This document shows positions 1-13,335 of a stretch of DNA of 64,000 nt, piece by piece. This DNA is from Carallia brachiata (taxonomy: Eukaryota; Streptophyta; Magnoliopsida; Malpighiales; Rhizophoraceae). Below the pieces are notes generated by a model. That model ran no database searches. It was not told the DNA's origin and saw only the letters and a list, made by a program, of their open reading frames with translations. The stretch lies in the NCBI GenBank assembly GCA_021464245.1, contig JADCRB010000007.1, positions 6,819,855 to 6,883,854 of the forward strand, given 5' to 3'. Every line of letters begins with the position of its first letter. Positions within the stretch are counted from its first letter, which is position 1. The position numbers and the translations under genes were made by a program.

Positions 1-52
1 TTTATTTGGACGTTCACAAAGGCTTCCAAATTCAAAATTAAAGATCATCAAG

Positions 53-2280
53 ATGAAATTTCAACATGCTAACATTAAAATGCCAGCATTTTGTTCCCAG
101 CAGGCTCTGAAATACAGTCGCTTAGAATGTGTAGATTCTATTTCTTTAACTCGGGCATGGTATGGTTTACTTGCTGAAAGGACTGCAGCAGATGACGAGA
201 AGCCATCAAAACAAAAGGGGGAAAGCCTTCTAAGGTTGAGGTGAGGAATGAGCACATTTTACATAATGGATCGATAAAAACACGATACATTCAAAAGAGC
301 ACATTTGCATGCTTATGTTCACCTTCCCCATTTTTAGTATAGGAGCTTTGTTTTCCCCTTTTTGTCCATATTGAACTTTTATAAGCTTAAAAGATTGACG
401 ATAAGCTGGTGCTGCCCTCCGAAGAAGATGTAATCTGTTCTTGATACATCCCAATCCTGAGAAGAAACTTCAAGGTACTTAGTTGCCTGGTTTTGTTGAC
501 ATATCAATGCCTATTTGTTTCTTTCATCTCTTTCATTGTGGGTTTGTTACCATTCCTGGAGTTCTGTTATTCACTAATTTGAAAGATTCCACATTTTATG
601 ATGAAGAAATTAAAGAAGTCCACTCAAGATATGAAAATGAATGCATCAGTGCCACTTTGGGCTCATTGGTATAATAGATATTATCATGGTTGTATGGGCA
701 CTTATTGAAAGGTTAATTTTAAAATTCCATCAACTTCCTTCTAATCAGTTGTACTTACTGAGGTCTAATACTGATGTTACAATATCTGTATGAGAGAAGC
801 TTCTCTTCTGATCGTTTTGTCTATTTTTGTTAGTGGTTTGATTGCTTAACCATTACTTATGAAGGCCTTCTAGCCAAACAACAAAATTCTCACACTTTGA
901 TTTTTCAAGATCTTAATTTGGCACAAGACATACTCCTTAAATTCTTTGTTCATGTTCACTGCAAAATAATTTTTAGTAGATCTTCAATTCTTGATAATTT
1001 GTCATCTCATCTGCAGCTATATATGTAACCTGCTTGTGTATTATTATGTTCATCTGAGATGTTCTTCAGTATTTGCTTCTGTGATGTTGCAGCACAAAGG
1101 AAATGCTGAATGCTAATGGGCAGAAATTCTTAACCCACTTTCGTCCTGAGCCAAGTGGATATCTTTACACTGATCTTACTAAGGTATTTCAAATTTCAGT
1201 GATGCTCTTTTCTGTTGTTTTTCACGAAAGAGTGAATAAAAGTAAAGTTTGAGGCATGCCATTTAACTGAATGCTCATTTTGTGACTTTTGTCAGGCAAT
1301 TTTTGTGTAATTAGATTTGCTCTGGCAACAGAGTGAGATGATACTGCTACATTAGGGGATGCTTGACTTGTCTTTTGATGCGTAACAAATCGTGTCTATG
1401 GTATGTAGTAGTTGCAATTTTTTCTCGATTGTTCATTGAAATCCTTAATATCCCTATGATTGGTGAGAAAAATAATCAGATCGCTGTTGCACTTAGCATA
1501 TTTTTACCGCTAGCTTCTTCTCATTATGAAGGTGAATCATGATTTGTCATTACTAGAACCTCGTTGGTACCCAGCGATGTCAAAGGTACTGGTTTTGTCT
1601 CTTAAAGTTTAGAAATTGCTCAAAAGATGATTATGGATTAACAACAGTAAAAGTATATTGAACTTAACTTGATTCTGCACGATAAAGAAAACAAATTGAG
1701 GTTTTCTTCAAATGCCATTGGTTCTAAATTCAAAGTCTTACTTTTGGCACTTTTTAATACGATGATACTAATTTTGAAGCTGAAAAGAAAGGACTATATT
1801 GATCACATTGAAGAGATTGCCAAGTAGATGTTCTGGAAACCCTTAAAGGTTGTACTTTTTTAATTTACATGATTGGATTATGTATTCTATCTTTTGTATG
1901 AGTGTTCTTTTATGACATTTGACATCTTTGGACATTTGCAGATCACTTATACCAGTGATAATTTCCAGGTTATTCATGATTTGGCAGTTGAACTGATATC
2001 AAGGGATCATTCTATCATCGCGATCATCAGGTTCCAGCTAAAATTTACTTGTTTCCTGGTACAAAAGTGATTAACGATTGGACTCTGACTGACCATATTC
2101 ATGCCATGCATAATTTCTTGTAATTGCTTTTCTTGATATCATCTGTTCTTTGATAGATTTATTAGATTTTGTGTCTCGCGGCTGTGGTATTTGGAAGTTT
2201 CTGATGGAATAATGTGAGTCATTGTTGATGAAGGCAAATAAATGCTTAGATGGAAGCAGGACATGCAGAGAATTGCACAT
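53..2280 (+). pseudogene. Glutaminyl-tRNA synthetase pseudogene, copy A (N-terminal and class I core exons)
   Basis: Exon-like blocks match plant cytosolic GlnRS in order. At about 160-225 the linker reads LLAERTAADDEKPSKQK. At 1093-1183, between an AG acceptor and a GT donor, it reads FLTHFRPEPSGYLYTDLTK, a decayed version of the class I signature TRFPPEPNGYLHIGHAK; the HIGH motif has become YTDL. At 1296 AIFV follows an AG acceptor and then hits a stop. At 1776-1848 it reads EAEKKDYIDHIEEIAK with an internal stop. At 1942-2032 it reads ITYTSDNFQVIHDLAVELIS. Near 2232-2270 it reads MLRWKQDMQ after a stop. Splice borders survive while codons are broken, so this is a duplicated genomic copy and not a retrocopy. 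Loss of the HIGH motif plus several stops makes an active synthetase impossible. Family assignment is strong; exact exon edges are approximate, and the copy may extend left of the window. Confidence 0.82.
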
Positions 2281-2493
2281 TAACCAAGCAAGAACTTGGG
2301 TTGAGGTTTAGAATTGAATAAGCTGGCCCAACTTCACCACACACACATACAAAGTTATGGGCTATATAGAATATAGTCCAATCCATTATAATAATTAGTC
2401 CACCTCTTTTATTCTTGTATAATATTAGCCGAATTTATGGGGTTCAGTCCACCTTGAAGAACCAGTAAGGAGCCATAAAAAGAGGAGGGCAGT

Positions 2494-2617
2494 GTGGACG
2501 AGCCGTAGCTCGTGTGGTGGGGGTTCGAACCCCCGCCTGGCCCACATCCCCCCTCCCCCTAATGCTCAAGTTGAGCTCCTTGGCCACTAGGCTAAATGAC
2601 CTAAAAAAAAAAAAAAA
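2494..2617 (+). mobile_element. tRNA-derived SINE with poly(A) tail and 17-bp target site duplication
   Basis: A short element of about 124 bp carries an RNA polymerase III B box (GGTTCGAACCC, about 2521-2531) and an A-box-like TAGCTCGTGTGG upstream, and ends in a long A run (2603-2617). It is flanked by a perfect 17-bp direct repeat, AAAAAGAGGAGGGCAGT, at 2477-2493 and 2618-2634. The box order, A tail and target duplication are the hallmarks of a tRNA-derived SINE mobilised by LINE machinery. The perfect duplication suggests a fairly recent insertion. The family is not identified. Confidence 0.85.
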
Positions 2618-2734
2618 AAAAAGAGGAGGGCAGTCAGGTAAATTTGCTTTTCCTTTCCAGGGGAGGAGAAGGAGCAGTGTAACGGTCATAAATGTCACCG
2701 ACATAAAATCAAATCCTCTGATTGCATAATAGCA

Positions 2735-2744
2735 CTATAAATAC
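2735..2744 (+). promoter_or_regulatory. TATA-like box upstream of pyrimidine-rich leader
   Basis: CTATAAATAC lies about 30-60 bases upstream of a CT-rich stretch (2760-3480) with several T tracts followed by AG, the texture of a plant 5' leader with short introns. No convincing protein follows. It could be the old promoter of a duplicated, decayed gene. This is weak evidence from base composition and one motif. Confidence 0.3.
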
Positions 2745-3824
2745 CGGTTCCAAGAAGTCCGATCGTTTCCATTCCAGGACCTCCCCTCCCTCTGTCTGCA
2801 ATGTTCTCTTCTGCAGAAGAGAACTTCCGTTCCATCTTCATCAACCCTAACCACCAGAAAATCTCTCATCTTCTGTTTTCTTTTTTGAATAGTTTCTGTT
2901 CCTTGTTCCAGACACACATTATCTCTTGGATTTTGACTCGTTTTGTATCTCGAATTCTATTTGTGTGTTTCTTTTTTTTTTTTTTTTTGTTATTGTGTTT
3001 CCTTTCCCCTTTCTTTCGTCATTCCTCAGTTTCTTTTCTTTGTTCGGGTAAGAACCGATTGTTTTGGAGTTCCGTCTCCTTAGAGTAAGATCTAATCTCA
3101 ATCACCGATTGTTTTCGAGTTCCGTCTCCTTTACAGTAGGATTTTATCTCAGTCTTCCATTTTTCTGTTTTTTTCCTCATCTTTTTTTTTTTTGTCTATT
3201 CTGCAGTTTTTCTATGTTCAACTCTCGCTTGGCAAGATTGGTCAGTTTAAACATCTCTTTACAGTTCTTTTTATTTTTACAGCGTAAAATTTCTTTATAC
3301 TTGTAAGTGTTTGCTGACAATGAAGTTTTTGTAGGTGAACTGCACCGGACATTGAAACCACACCGAGAAGAGTAAGAACGTTCTGTCAATTTCAAGAAAA
3401 TTGCTACAATAAATAGAATCTCAGCATTACTTAGTTTTACCTCTTTTTTTTTTTTTTTTCTCAATCTTTACAGAATATTATTTGCCCAAACGCAGATGAA
3501 AAATAGGAGGGATATGGATTCTAATTCCATCTCTTCTTGCTTATTCCAGAAACAGATCTTGTCAGGTAAATATCGCAACTGATTTATGTTATCATCTTGT
3601 TATCAATTTTCTTTTTAACTGAATCATTTGGGAATTTATATTTAATTTTAATGTCCTGTTTACTATGTTAACACAGTTTCTTGTTTTCTTTTCTTTCTTT
3701 CTTTTCCTCTTTTTCGTTGTGCAGTTTCTCTAGTGCCCTTCTCTTTCCAAGATTGGTCAGCTTCTATAAATATCTCTACATTTTTTTTTTTTTGGTTTCT
3801 TTTATATTGTAGTGGAAGCTCGTT

Positions 3825-5480
3825 CCTAATTGTAATTGCTTACGAAAAATTATGTTATCCGGAAGATTAAGAAAGATAAATAATTATTGTGTTAATTATT
3901 AAAGCATTATTAGTTTTTCTTTTTGTCTTTTCAGGCTTCATAGGAAGCTTGTAGATGGAATCACAGGTATGACCCACAAGCGAAGTTCTTTAACTAACAT
4001 TTAAGTGTCAATAACAGAGTTATCAATCTTCTTCTGCAGGTGTAGGATATTTTTGTGTCCCCCGGTCCCAGTAGTTGTGCTCTGAATGGCTGTTAGAGAC
4101 AACAGATTGGTCGATGTCTTCCACGTATCTAGCGAATTTTTGGGTCTTTTGATTATGTATGAAAGGTTTGATTGCATATATGGATAGATGCCAATTTATT
4201 ATTGTGAAGGTGAGTAGGCAAATACATTTCATGATTGTTCCCAAATGCTTTGCAGTGTTCTTTCCAAGTCATAAGCTGATCAAAACTTTGTGCAATGATA
4301 GACATGAAATAGGTCATGGGCCACAGCAATATGTAACAAAGTCTCACTTTGTTTTCATTCTAGTTTGTTAATCCTCTTTGGCTCTCAAATTTATAATTGT
4401 TTTCCATTAATATCATATTTCATAATTAAGTCCTCATGAATCAAAGCACCCTATGCTGGCAACAAGGTGAAATCTGGTCATGTATTTGCCTTTACATAAG
4501 CCCAGACTGCTGAAATTGTGTTTCAGAGAACTAGGTATTTCCCCCCACTTCTCTGCTTCCTCCTTATGCTTTCTCTGCAAGATGACAGTCTTCTCCATTA
4601 CTCAAAGTTGCAGTTAGAAAAATACCCATGATAAGTGACAACATTTACTGTTTTTGCAGGAAAAATTTGCAGAATGTCAGACGTCATCTATCACTTCAAA
4701 CAGCAGTTGTCGTGATGTTTATGATATTAATGTTTTTGTAAAAGTTGTGAAGTTGCTAGATGTATGTGTCATGCTTTTCAATTTTTGGTAAAATTTCTTA
4801 AATTGGATCCTTCCTACTCCACAGGTTAGAAGATTTTCTGGCCATTTTTTTTTTTGTCTATATCTGAAATAGTTCATTCATCCATATTGTTCAGCTCATC
4901 TATGGCTGATGATGGACAGTTGATCTTCTATTTTTGCAGTTGTATACTTAATCCAGTAATTAGAGGAGCAGTTGAAATAGATATTAAAAGAGCCATTCTT
5001 ATTCCGGGTCAAGCTCATTGTCTTGCGACCGTTTTTTCAACCTTGGTTGATTAGAATGCAAAGAATTTAAAGATATTTGAGCATTAGATTATTATTTGTT
5101 AAATATGTGATTGATATTATATTGATATGCAGTTGCATAGGAGTTGTTGCTGGCGATGCTTACAGTATGGATGTTGAGGAAAATTTTTTGCATTTTAAGT
5201 TATCAGAACGATGCTCGTCTTTGACGTGAAACGAAACAACTTGCTTTGTTACTATGTTGCTTTTCTTTTTCAACAATGTGAATTTGATAATCCTACTAAC
5301 CAACCATTACATTAAATGCCACAGGTAAATACTAAAGTTTTTGTACTGCATGACGCTGTTGTTCAGAATCTTGTTTGTCTGTTATTTGGCCAGCACAGGA
5401 ATATTAGCCAAAAACGAATAGGACTTGGGAGGTCAGATTGACAAAGAAAAAACTAGTTAGAAAAGCATGAAGGTAATCCT
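3825..5480 (+). repeat. Duplicated block X1, paralogous to 9880-12990, identity unknown
   Basis: This stretch aligns by eye with parts of 9880-12990 in the same order. 3825-3960 matches about 9880-10040 and again about 11880-12070. 4030-4380 matches about 10645-10970. 4440-4620 matches about 11030-11210. 4660-5480 matches about 12280-12990. A consistent translated pair is visible: VFFPSHKLIKTLCNDRHEIG at about 4255-4315 versus VFFPTYRLTKNMCNCWHETG at about 10830-10890, but both strands are open there and no family is recognised. Later pieces contain possible exon fragments between pyrimidine tracts. It may be introns and exons of the same decayed GlnRS locus or a separate dead gene. Confidence 0.6.
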
Positions 5481-6886
5481 TCACTTTGTGCACAACCTTC
5501 TCTATCATTTTTGTTCCTCTTGAGCTTATCATTTGTCTGTAATATCATTGCTAAATTGTAACTGCTGCTGTCCTCAACAAAAATTATATTCAAATCGGCC
5601 TAAAAAGGAATATAATGACATGGATGAATCGTCCAAATTCTTCTATGCTGGGAATGCTGTCACCATGCTTTCCAAACTCTGATTGAGATTTCAGGTATTT
5701 TTCACCTTGTTTTTAGCTTTGCTTTAATAACCAATACATTGTGGAGCATACTTTTTAAGTTTTTTTTACAGGTGCATGCACAGCTGTTCTTGGGACCTCT
5801 AAGATGCATAGGCAAACTGGTGTTCCTAATCTCTAGTTGCTTCCCTCTCTCTCTGCTTGCACTGTAAGCAACTATTTTATGCACATCACTTCTCTTCCAC
5901 TTTCCTTATTTCCAAAATTCTCTTTGATTACTTCCATGTCTCGTGCACTCTTTTTATTTAGTTATATACTTCTATAAACGAGCATTTTGAGTGCAATAAT
6001 CTGCTAGTAACTTTTTTTTGCGTTGTTACTATGTTTGAAGGTAGTGATTTATTGGAGGCCAACTCCTAAGTGCAAAACTACTTCCAGGCAGAATAGCATT
6101 AGATCACTGATTGTTGCTGTGCAGGATGCAGGTTTGAATATGATGGTCTTATATATGAGATTTTGCTCATTAATATGGGATAAAAGTCCATAATATAGAG
6201 GGCAGATTAATCTCATCCATCTCAATCTTATTGTGTGAGTCTTGGTCTATCGGAACAGCCAAGGAATTGCATCCCAGTGACCCACACCAAGTTAAACTCT
6301 AAGTGGACTGGGATGCTTTGATATCTTATTTATTGAACTGTTGATGTCATTTCGAAGCAGCTGGGTGGATCATAGTCGGATCTAAAAAAATTCTTAGTCA
6401 TAACCCAATCAAGCAACCAAAAGGGGTGGGCCTTAATTTAATCTGATCTTCTGCATCACCTTTATTCCGAGGTAAGCCTGCGTGCCTTTTACCTCCTCCT
6501 TTTTGTTCTTTTTCTTTTTCCATTTTCAATCATTCAGCATATAATTTATAAGGTTCTAAATGAACATGAGACACTATTAAGATTTTGATGGCATATTTTG
6601 TCAATTCCGAAGGACCTGAAAGGTTTTACATTTCCTGTTTCCAACAGTGGTTTCGGCGGTGCATTTCAACCTAAGCCAAAAACTACTCAGTCGTAGGAAA
6701 GGGATGTGGAGGGGTCATCATTGCAGCTGTTACAATGGGAAATAATTGCATGGACACGTTCTGTTTTGTGGTTGACCGATTTAGATGGTGCATGTCAGTT
6801 GGACTGATCCACGGCCACTGTGGCAGGATGAGCTTTTTGCTACAATTTTGCTAACTAAGTATTGTGTCCCACTATATGTTTCACAG

Positions 6887-9800
6887 GTTGCCAATAGCTA
6901 CCCGGCAAATGCCTTGTGCATTAGACTGCTTTGCTTGGATACATTGTCTCGTCAAAGGTTTGAAATGATATATCTGCGAACACTCTTTATTTATATCATT
7001 GCTACCTACTTAGCTGCATCAGCATTGATTTGTGAAAAGATTTTGCTTGGCTAATGAGTTATTTTAATATGTGCTTGGTAATATTTCTGAAAAAAAAATA
7101 TTTAATTTTTCTCATAATTCTTGGTTTTCAAGGGAACAGTAGGGTAGATTCTCACATGGTCAAAGCATTGCAGATTAAAAGTCCTGCCCAGCTAGAAGCC
7201 ATGTTCTTGTTTCTAATCTGGCATTGCTTCTGAGGGTCTTCTATTGCACAAATTTCAAGAAGCTTGTGGCGTTGGTAAGCTATCTTCTTTAACTGAAGCA
7301 TTGAGCTATGCTAGATTATCCATAGTTGAGCATAGAAATTCATTAGCTTTATCTGTGTTTCATCATTGTTAGTAATGCAAGATAACTTTTAACCAATTGA
7401 CTGAGTTACTATCATTGTTAACGTAACTCATCATCTTTCTGGGGCTTATCTACACACATTAATTGGTCATTTAAAATTTTCAATTGATTTGTAAGCAGGA
7501 GTTGAAGTCTCTGTGGAAGATATTGAACGGATTGCGAATGAAGTATTTGAACAGAATAAGAATTCAATCTTGGAACTGTTATCATACAGATGGTTAGTGT
7601 TATATACATTGTTTGCATAGGGTATATGCTTTACCCTTTTTTTAGCCATTTAGCATCATTGTGATCTCAGGTGGCTTATGATACATTCACTAACTTGCAC
7701 TCATTTAAGCAAGGAAAAAAAAATGAATTTGATGGGGTAATTTCTGAAGAATGAGATCCATAATCTGACTTCATTCACAGGAAGAACTCCTTTTTCTCTC
7801 TTATATATGTATTGATGCCAATGTGCGTATGCATTGTGTCTGTGGGACTGTGTCCGTGCCTTTGAATTTTTTCCCTTTTATTGTTTTTCCTTATTTGTAT
7901 CGTGGTCATTCTCCACCTCTATGTTCTGACTGAAATTCATTTTGAAACTCTTGTGCTTCATAGTTCACTATATATCCTTTGACTGCATGTTTGTTGGAGT
8001 TTGTATGTTTTGGTCCTTGCTTCCATGCTTGATGTCTCAAGCCCTTTGTAATCTATTATCTTGGCATTCCATGATTTATTTGAAGAGGGCTATCTATATG
8101 TACATGTTCGTAGAGGCTTCCATGGTTAGAGACAAAGATTGGCATTGTGAAACTTCAGCTTCCTGAGATTGAATTATCAGTAGTAGGAATATGTAAATTT
8201 TATTTCTATGACTCATCTATGCTATTTATTCTCTTGTTTGTCAGAAACGGATAGAAACAATACTCTATGAATTACTTGGTGAAAGGACAGCAGCAGATAA
8301 TTAATGAGAGGTTGTCAAAACAGGAAAAGAAAAGGCCCGCTAGAGTTGAGGTGATGAATGAGCATATTTTCCTTGGTAGCTCCATAACAAAAGAAATATT
8401 TAAGAGAATACATTTGCACGGTTTTCTATTCCACCTTCACCTTTGTTAGTGTAGGCATTTATGTCTCATGCCCTTAACAAAAGTATTAATTGTGGGACAC
8501 TTAGTAACCATATTCCTGTCGCATATGCCTGTTAATGTTTAATTTCTTGTAATTTTTGTTCCTGCTATCATCTTTCCTTTGACAGTTTAATATTGGTTGT
8601 GCTATTGGGAAGTTTTTGAACCATGGGATAGTGATTTACTCAATGGGAAATTTCTGGATGTTAATAATTTCATTCCAAATCTATCAAATTCGACACTTTA
8701 TTTGATTGACATTAAATTGGAAAGGTTGCGTAGGTAAATACTGTTGCTGGACACCTGATGAGATTGACTAGAGAGAAAAGAAGAAGAGTCCTTGGAGGGA
8801 TAGACCGTTTGCAGAATCTTTTTGATGGAATAAAAAGAAGCATGATTAGTGAAGTCTAAGAAATACTTAGGATTAAGCAAGACGTGCAGAGCTATAATCG
8901 AGACATCTAGACGTCATTGCATATCAAATCAAGGGAAGTTCTTGGATTGAGTTTTTGCCTAAGCTGCCCCTCCTTCAAATGTATCATTGGTATTGCTTTC
9001 CTGTGTCCAGTTTACTCCTCATCCACATTCGAGAGACCAGTGGTGTATCTATCTGAGTTGTGATCACACTCACTGCATGGTCAATTCCTAAGCTAAGCTT
9101 ACACATTCAGTATGCTATGTATTCTTATTCATTCCTTGAGTTTCAATTTTGCAGATTGTCAGGAGTTTGTCTTTCCATATTCAGACAGATCTAAGCAGCC
9201 AAACAATTTCCTTTGAAAGTCATATTTGGAATGCTTGGGAGTGTTATACTTTTCCTGTTACTGATATCAGTGATACCTTATATGGCAGAGAACTCTTTTG
9301 TTTGAGTTTGTATCTTACATTCCGTAAGAAATTTTCCACCCAACCTTGCTTCAAGGTGTGCTGAAATTGAATTGGTTGAATCCTGAGGGCTGGTTAATTT
9401 GACTAAGGGTTTGCTTATTTATGTAGTTATTTGGCATGCATTTCAATTTTATTAAACTGTTCTTATATTGTGCAGCTATGTATGCTGGAGTTTGAGACAT
9501 TAAGTGCATCATATCGATCCTTTAACAGCTCCATGCATGGGAATACTCACGCTGAATGTTACACTGTGATTGTGACCTCAACGTGTAAGGCAAGTGAGCT
9601 GACAGGGTAAGTTTTTCTGATAAGTTTGAATTTTGATCTTATTAAGCTCGTCTATGTTAAAGTTAAATATATTTGAATATGTTATGCTATGAAGTTAAAT
9701 TTCTTGGCGAGAAACAAGTAGGTTGATAGCTAAAGATGATTACCATCATATCACATTGGCTAGATTAAGCTGTTGAGGCTAACTCCAACTGCAATCAATG

Positions 9801-11551
9801 CTTTTGTCAGTTGAAAGATCATTGAGTTTACACTTATCCCTTCATTTTTTTCCCTTTTATATTACGGCATACAGCCTTTTCATAATTAAAATTGCTTACC
9901 AAAACTAATGTACATGTAGCAAAACTATGCTTTTGCAACCATTATGGATGGTTAAGAACAATAGTATAAGGTAATTGTAAAATCATTGATGGTTTATTCC
10001 TTTTATGTATTTTCAAGCTTCATAGGAAATATATTTGGAGAAATGCAAATGTCGACGGGAAAAGAACATTAGGAAGAATGGTGCTTTTAAGCTCAATATG
10101 TCCTTTCACTATTTTTGTGTCTTTTTTTTATATTTTTTCCTGTCTGACTTATGTGATTGAAATTTTGTTTTATCTGCTATTCAGGAATCAAGAGCTCGAA
10201 TGCCTACAATACAAGTAAGATATTTTTCTAACTAAATTTAAACAACTAAAATTTAACGATGTTGCCCATGTTTTGCAGGAGGATTGTCACAAAGATCATG
10301 ATATTAAAGATCTCGTAAACATTGGAAATGTTGTAAAAGGTATGTGCCATGCTTTTTGCTCTTTGATATGTAATTGGATCTTTCACAAATTGTTGTGACA
10401 ATGGTTAAATGAATTCCAAAGTGGCTCCTTCAACTCCATATTTCAGAAACCTCTCCATCTCCCCCTCCTCCCCTCTCTCTTCCCCCTTCAATCTAAAGCA
10501 TTTTTGGATGTACCAATTATGCATTTTACTAGGTGGCATTACAAGTTGTGTCGCATGTATGACCAATACACAATATTGTGCTTTAACTGATATGCGCTTC
10601 AAAATTTTCCACTTCCCAATAATCGAGGTATCAATCTTTCGCTGCAGGTATGGGCTACTGCAGTGTCTACTAGTCCTGGTAATTATGCTTTGAATGAAAG
10701 TTACAAAACAGCAGATTGTTTCATCTTCCACATAACATGTGCATCTTGCCTGCACATATAGATGGATAATATTTTGCTGTGAACGATGCTCTAGGAAAAA
10801 AACTTTCAAGATTAATACAGCAGAATTCCCCGTGTTCTTTCCAACTTATAGGCTGACAAAAAATATGTGCAATTGCTGGCATGAAACAGGTCAATCTCCT
10901 CAACAATATGCACGAAAGTCTCACTTCGTCGTTAAGGGTTGTGTGAGTCTGTTAATCCCCTTTGGATCTCAAATGCTAAGATTTCCTAGTACTGTTTTTT
11001 ACTGCGATCATTTTAAGGCCCTACATATTAATGTAGAATTCCTTCATTACGCTCACAGGCAGTGAAATCTCTCCCTGAGTTTGCCCTTATGTAAGCCCAA
11101 ATTTTGAGAATTCTTTTCAGAATCAGGTTTCTCCACCTGTCTGCCACTTCTCTCGCTGATTTTTCTGAAGGATGATAGTCTCCATCATTCAGTTTGCAAT
11201 AAAAATAAAAAAAAAAACCATGACATGTGACAGCTAGGATCAATTGGGTAATGAATGATGAATTCACTTAAAAGATAATCTATGTTTACTTATGTGCGTC
11301 TTTGTGTGTATGCCTTGTTTTTACTTGACAAGAACTATACAACATGGCACCTTGCACAATTGTGATGCTGCGGCTGCTGAAGGTGTGCATCTTGTCAGAT
11401 GTTCCTTGTTTTAAATTTTTTAGTTCGTTTTGGAGCTCACCATATCTGTGTTTTCACGATGTCCTTGCCAATTTGGATTCAGGTTCAATTACAGGTTCAG
11501 ATGTAAAGAGATGGTCCAATGCTCAAGAAAAAGATGCATCTACTTTTTACA
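6887..11551 (+). pseudogene. Glutaminyl-tRNA synthetase pseudogene, copy B
   Basis: A second decayed GlnRS copy covers more of the protein than copy A. Blocks in family order: 6887-6956 VANSYPANAL; 7174-7274 IKSPAQLEAMFLFL then a stop, ending EACGVG at a GT donor; 7499-7592 VEVSVEDIERIANEVFEQNK; about 8262-8305 ILYELLGERTAADN then a stop; about 8750-8890 TPDEID, REKKKSPWRDRPFAESF and a decayed KQDVQS, with stops and frame changes; 9475-9606 LCMLEFETLSASYRSF; about 11460-11551 NLDSGSITGSDVKRWSNAQ and DASTFYK before a GT, matching the C-terminal anticodon-binding part. The catalytic HIGH-motif exon seen in copy A was not found here. Intron-exon structure is kept, so it is a duplicated, not processed, pseudogene. 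A working GlnRS must lie elsewhere in the genome. Confidence 0.85.
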
Positions 11552-12990
11552 AGGTATAGATTCCTGAATGAAAGAAGAGTCATGCTTATAGAGGAGGATT
11601 TTGTGTTGGGCCTAAGGTTCTATGAGCTGCTGTCACTTGTCAGCAAGGTGCAACAGGCAGTGTCAGGGTTCAGCCCATGGTCAGCTTAGAAATGAAAAAA
11701 TACTTTTAGCTTGTGTTGAGCTGGGCTTGGGCTAGCAGGTGAAAAATTAGGTAGTTTATATGCATCTTTGCATTTCTTTCTTTCTTTTACATCACCGAGT
11801 AAATCCTCCTTATATTTGTGGTCACTCATCCAGAATGATTTGTTTGTAATGAACTATACTGACGTGTTGAAACCAGTCAAATCACCCTTGGAAGATTAAG
11901 AAAGGTAGGTAAATTACTTGTTAATTGTTTAACTTTATAGCAAGGCAGCTTTGGAAGATTTAGAAAGGAAAGTAAATTACTTGTTAATTTTTTAAATATA
12001 TAGCAAGTCAGCATCGGTGATCTCTTCTTTTTGTACTTTTCAGGGTTAATGGAATCATCATTGATTGAAGAATGGTGTCGTTTATACTCAATAGCTCCTT
12101 TCACTTTTTCTTTGGGCCTACTTATATTTCTCTTCGCACCTAAACTTTGTAAGTAAAATGTTCATTAAGCTACCTTTGAGGAACCAACATATAGGATGCC
12201 TACAGGTGAAGTTATTCCCCTATCTAAATGCTGTTACTTAAAAACACAATGCCATCATTGCTTACATTTACTGTTTTTGCAGGACAAAATATCAGAAGTC
12301 ATCCATCCCCTCAAATGGCAGTTTCATGGGGTTTAGGATATTGAAGTTCTTGTGAAAGTTGGTAATGTTACCTCATGTATGCGTCATGCTTTTCAACTCT
12401 TGGTCAAATGTGTCCTCAAGTGGCTCCTTCCTACTCCATATTTTAGAAGATTTTTCTGGCTCTTTTTTCCCCATATCTAAAACACTTCAGTTTGTCCATG
12501 TTGTTCAGCTCATCCGTGGTAGATGACGCAGAGGTGATCTTTTATACATGCACTTATGTAATCAATCAGCGGTGGAGATAGTTATTAAATGAGTCATTCT
12601 TATTCCAGGTGAATTGATTTGCAGCTACATAGAAGTCATTGCTCCTGATACTAGTGTGGATGCTGAAGAAGATATTTTGCATTGCCACAAATGATGCATG
12701 CCTTTAACATAAAATGAAGAACTGTTTATCACTATGTTGCTTGTCTTTTTCATCCATTGTTAGAGAACAGTAGATGAAACTTGGCAACCACGTGAATTTG
12801 ATAGTCCCAAAAACCATTATATGGAATGTCACAGGTAAATATCGAAGCCTTACTGCATGGCATTATTGTCAGGGTCTTGTCGACTATTCTTTGTTCTGCA
12901 CAGCAATATCTGCCAAAGATGTATAGGTTTGGGAGGTCAGGTAGATGAAGAAAAGACTTGTCAGAGAAGCATTAAGGTTTTCCTTCAATT
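9880..12990 (+). repeat. Duplicated block X2, paralogous to 3825-5480, with an internal second copy
   Basis: This is the longer partner of block X1. It contains an extra internal duplication: a short unit with GATATT.AA..T.GT.AA followed by ATGTGTCATG-like sequence appears near 10283-10350 and again near 12320-12390, and matches 4708-4775 in X1. The GlnRS C-terminal exon at about 11460-11551 sits in a part (11230-12270) that X1 lacks. So X1 has lost that part or X2 gained it. Nothing here has a long open frame, and I recognise no protein family outside the GlnRS exon. Confidence 0.55.
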
Positions 12991-13335
12991 GGTGAGTAAC
13001 CTCTAGTATTTTGTTTTTCTTGTGCATACTCTCTGTCGGTAATATCCTTGTTAATTTGTGACTTTGTTGCTGTTCACTTGCACAAATTTAGTTGTTTGGT
13101 TATTCAAATGTATCTTTTTTTGGACATATACCATTTGAAAGTATATGTTGTAGTTGGATGATAAGGCTTAGATTAAGCTTTAAGAAGCTAATAATTCACA
13201 GATGTAATTTCCTGCCTTACCAGATTATGCTGCAAAGGTTTCACTTTTTATGCTGTGACTCGAAAAAAAAAAAAAAGAAAAGAAAAAAGATGTTCACTGT
13301 TTATGCTGTCTCGCCCCTTCTCCCAACAAAACATT

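Noticed and set aside
2521..2531. GGTTCGAACCC as part of a tRNA gene
   Set aside because: There is no cloverleaf around it; the B box belongs to a SINE with an A tail and target duplication.
10405..10809. 134-codon minus-strand reading frame
   Set aside because: It lies inside block X2 and has no homologous intact frame in X1; no family features.
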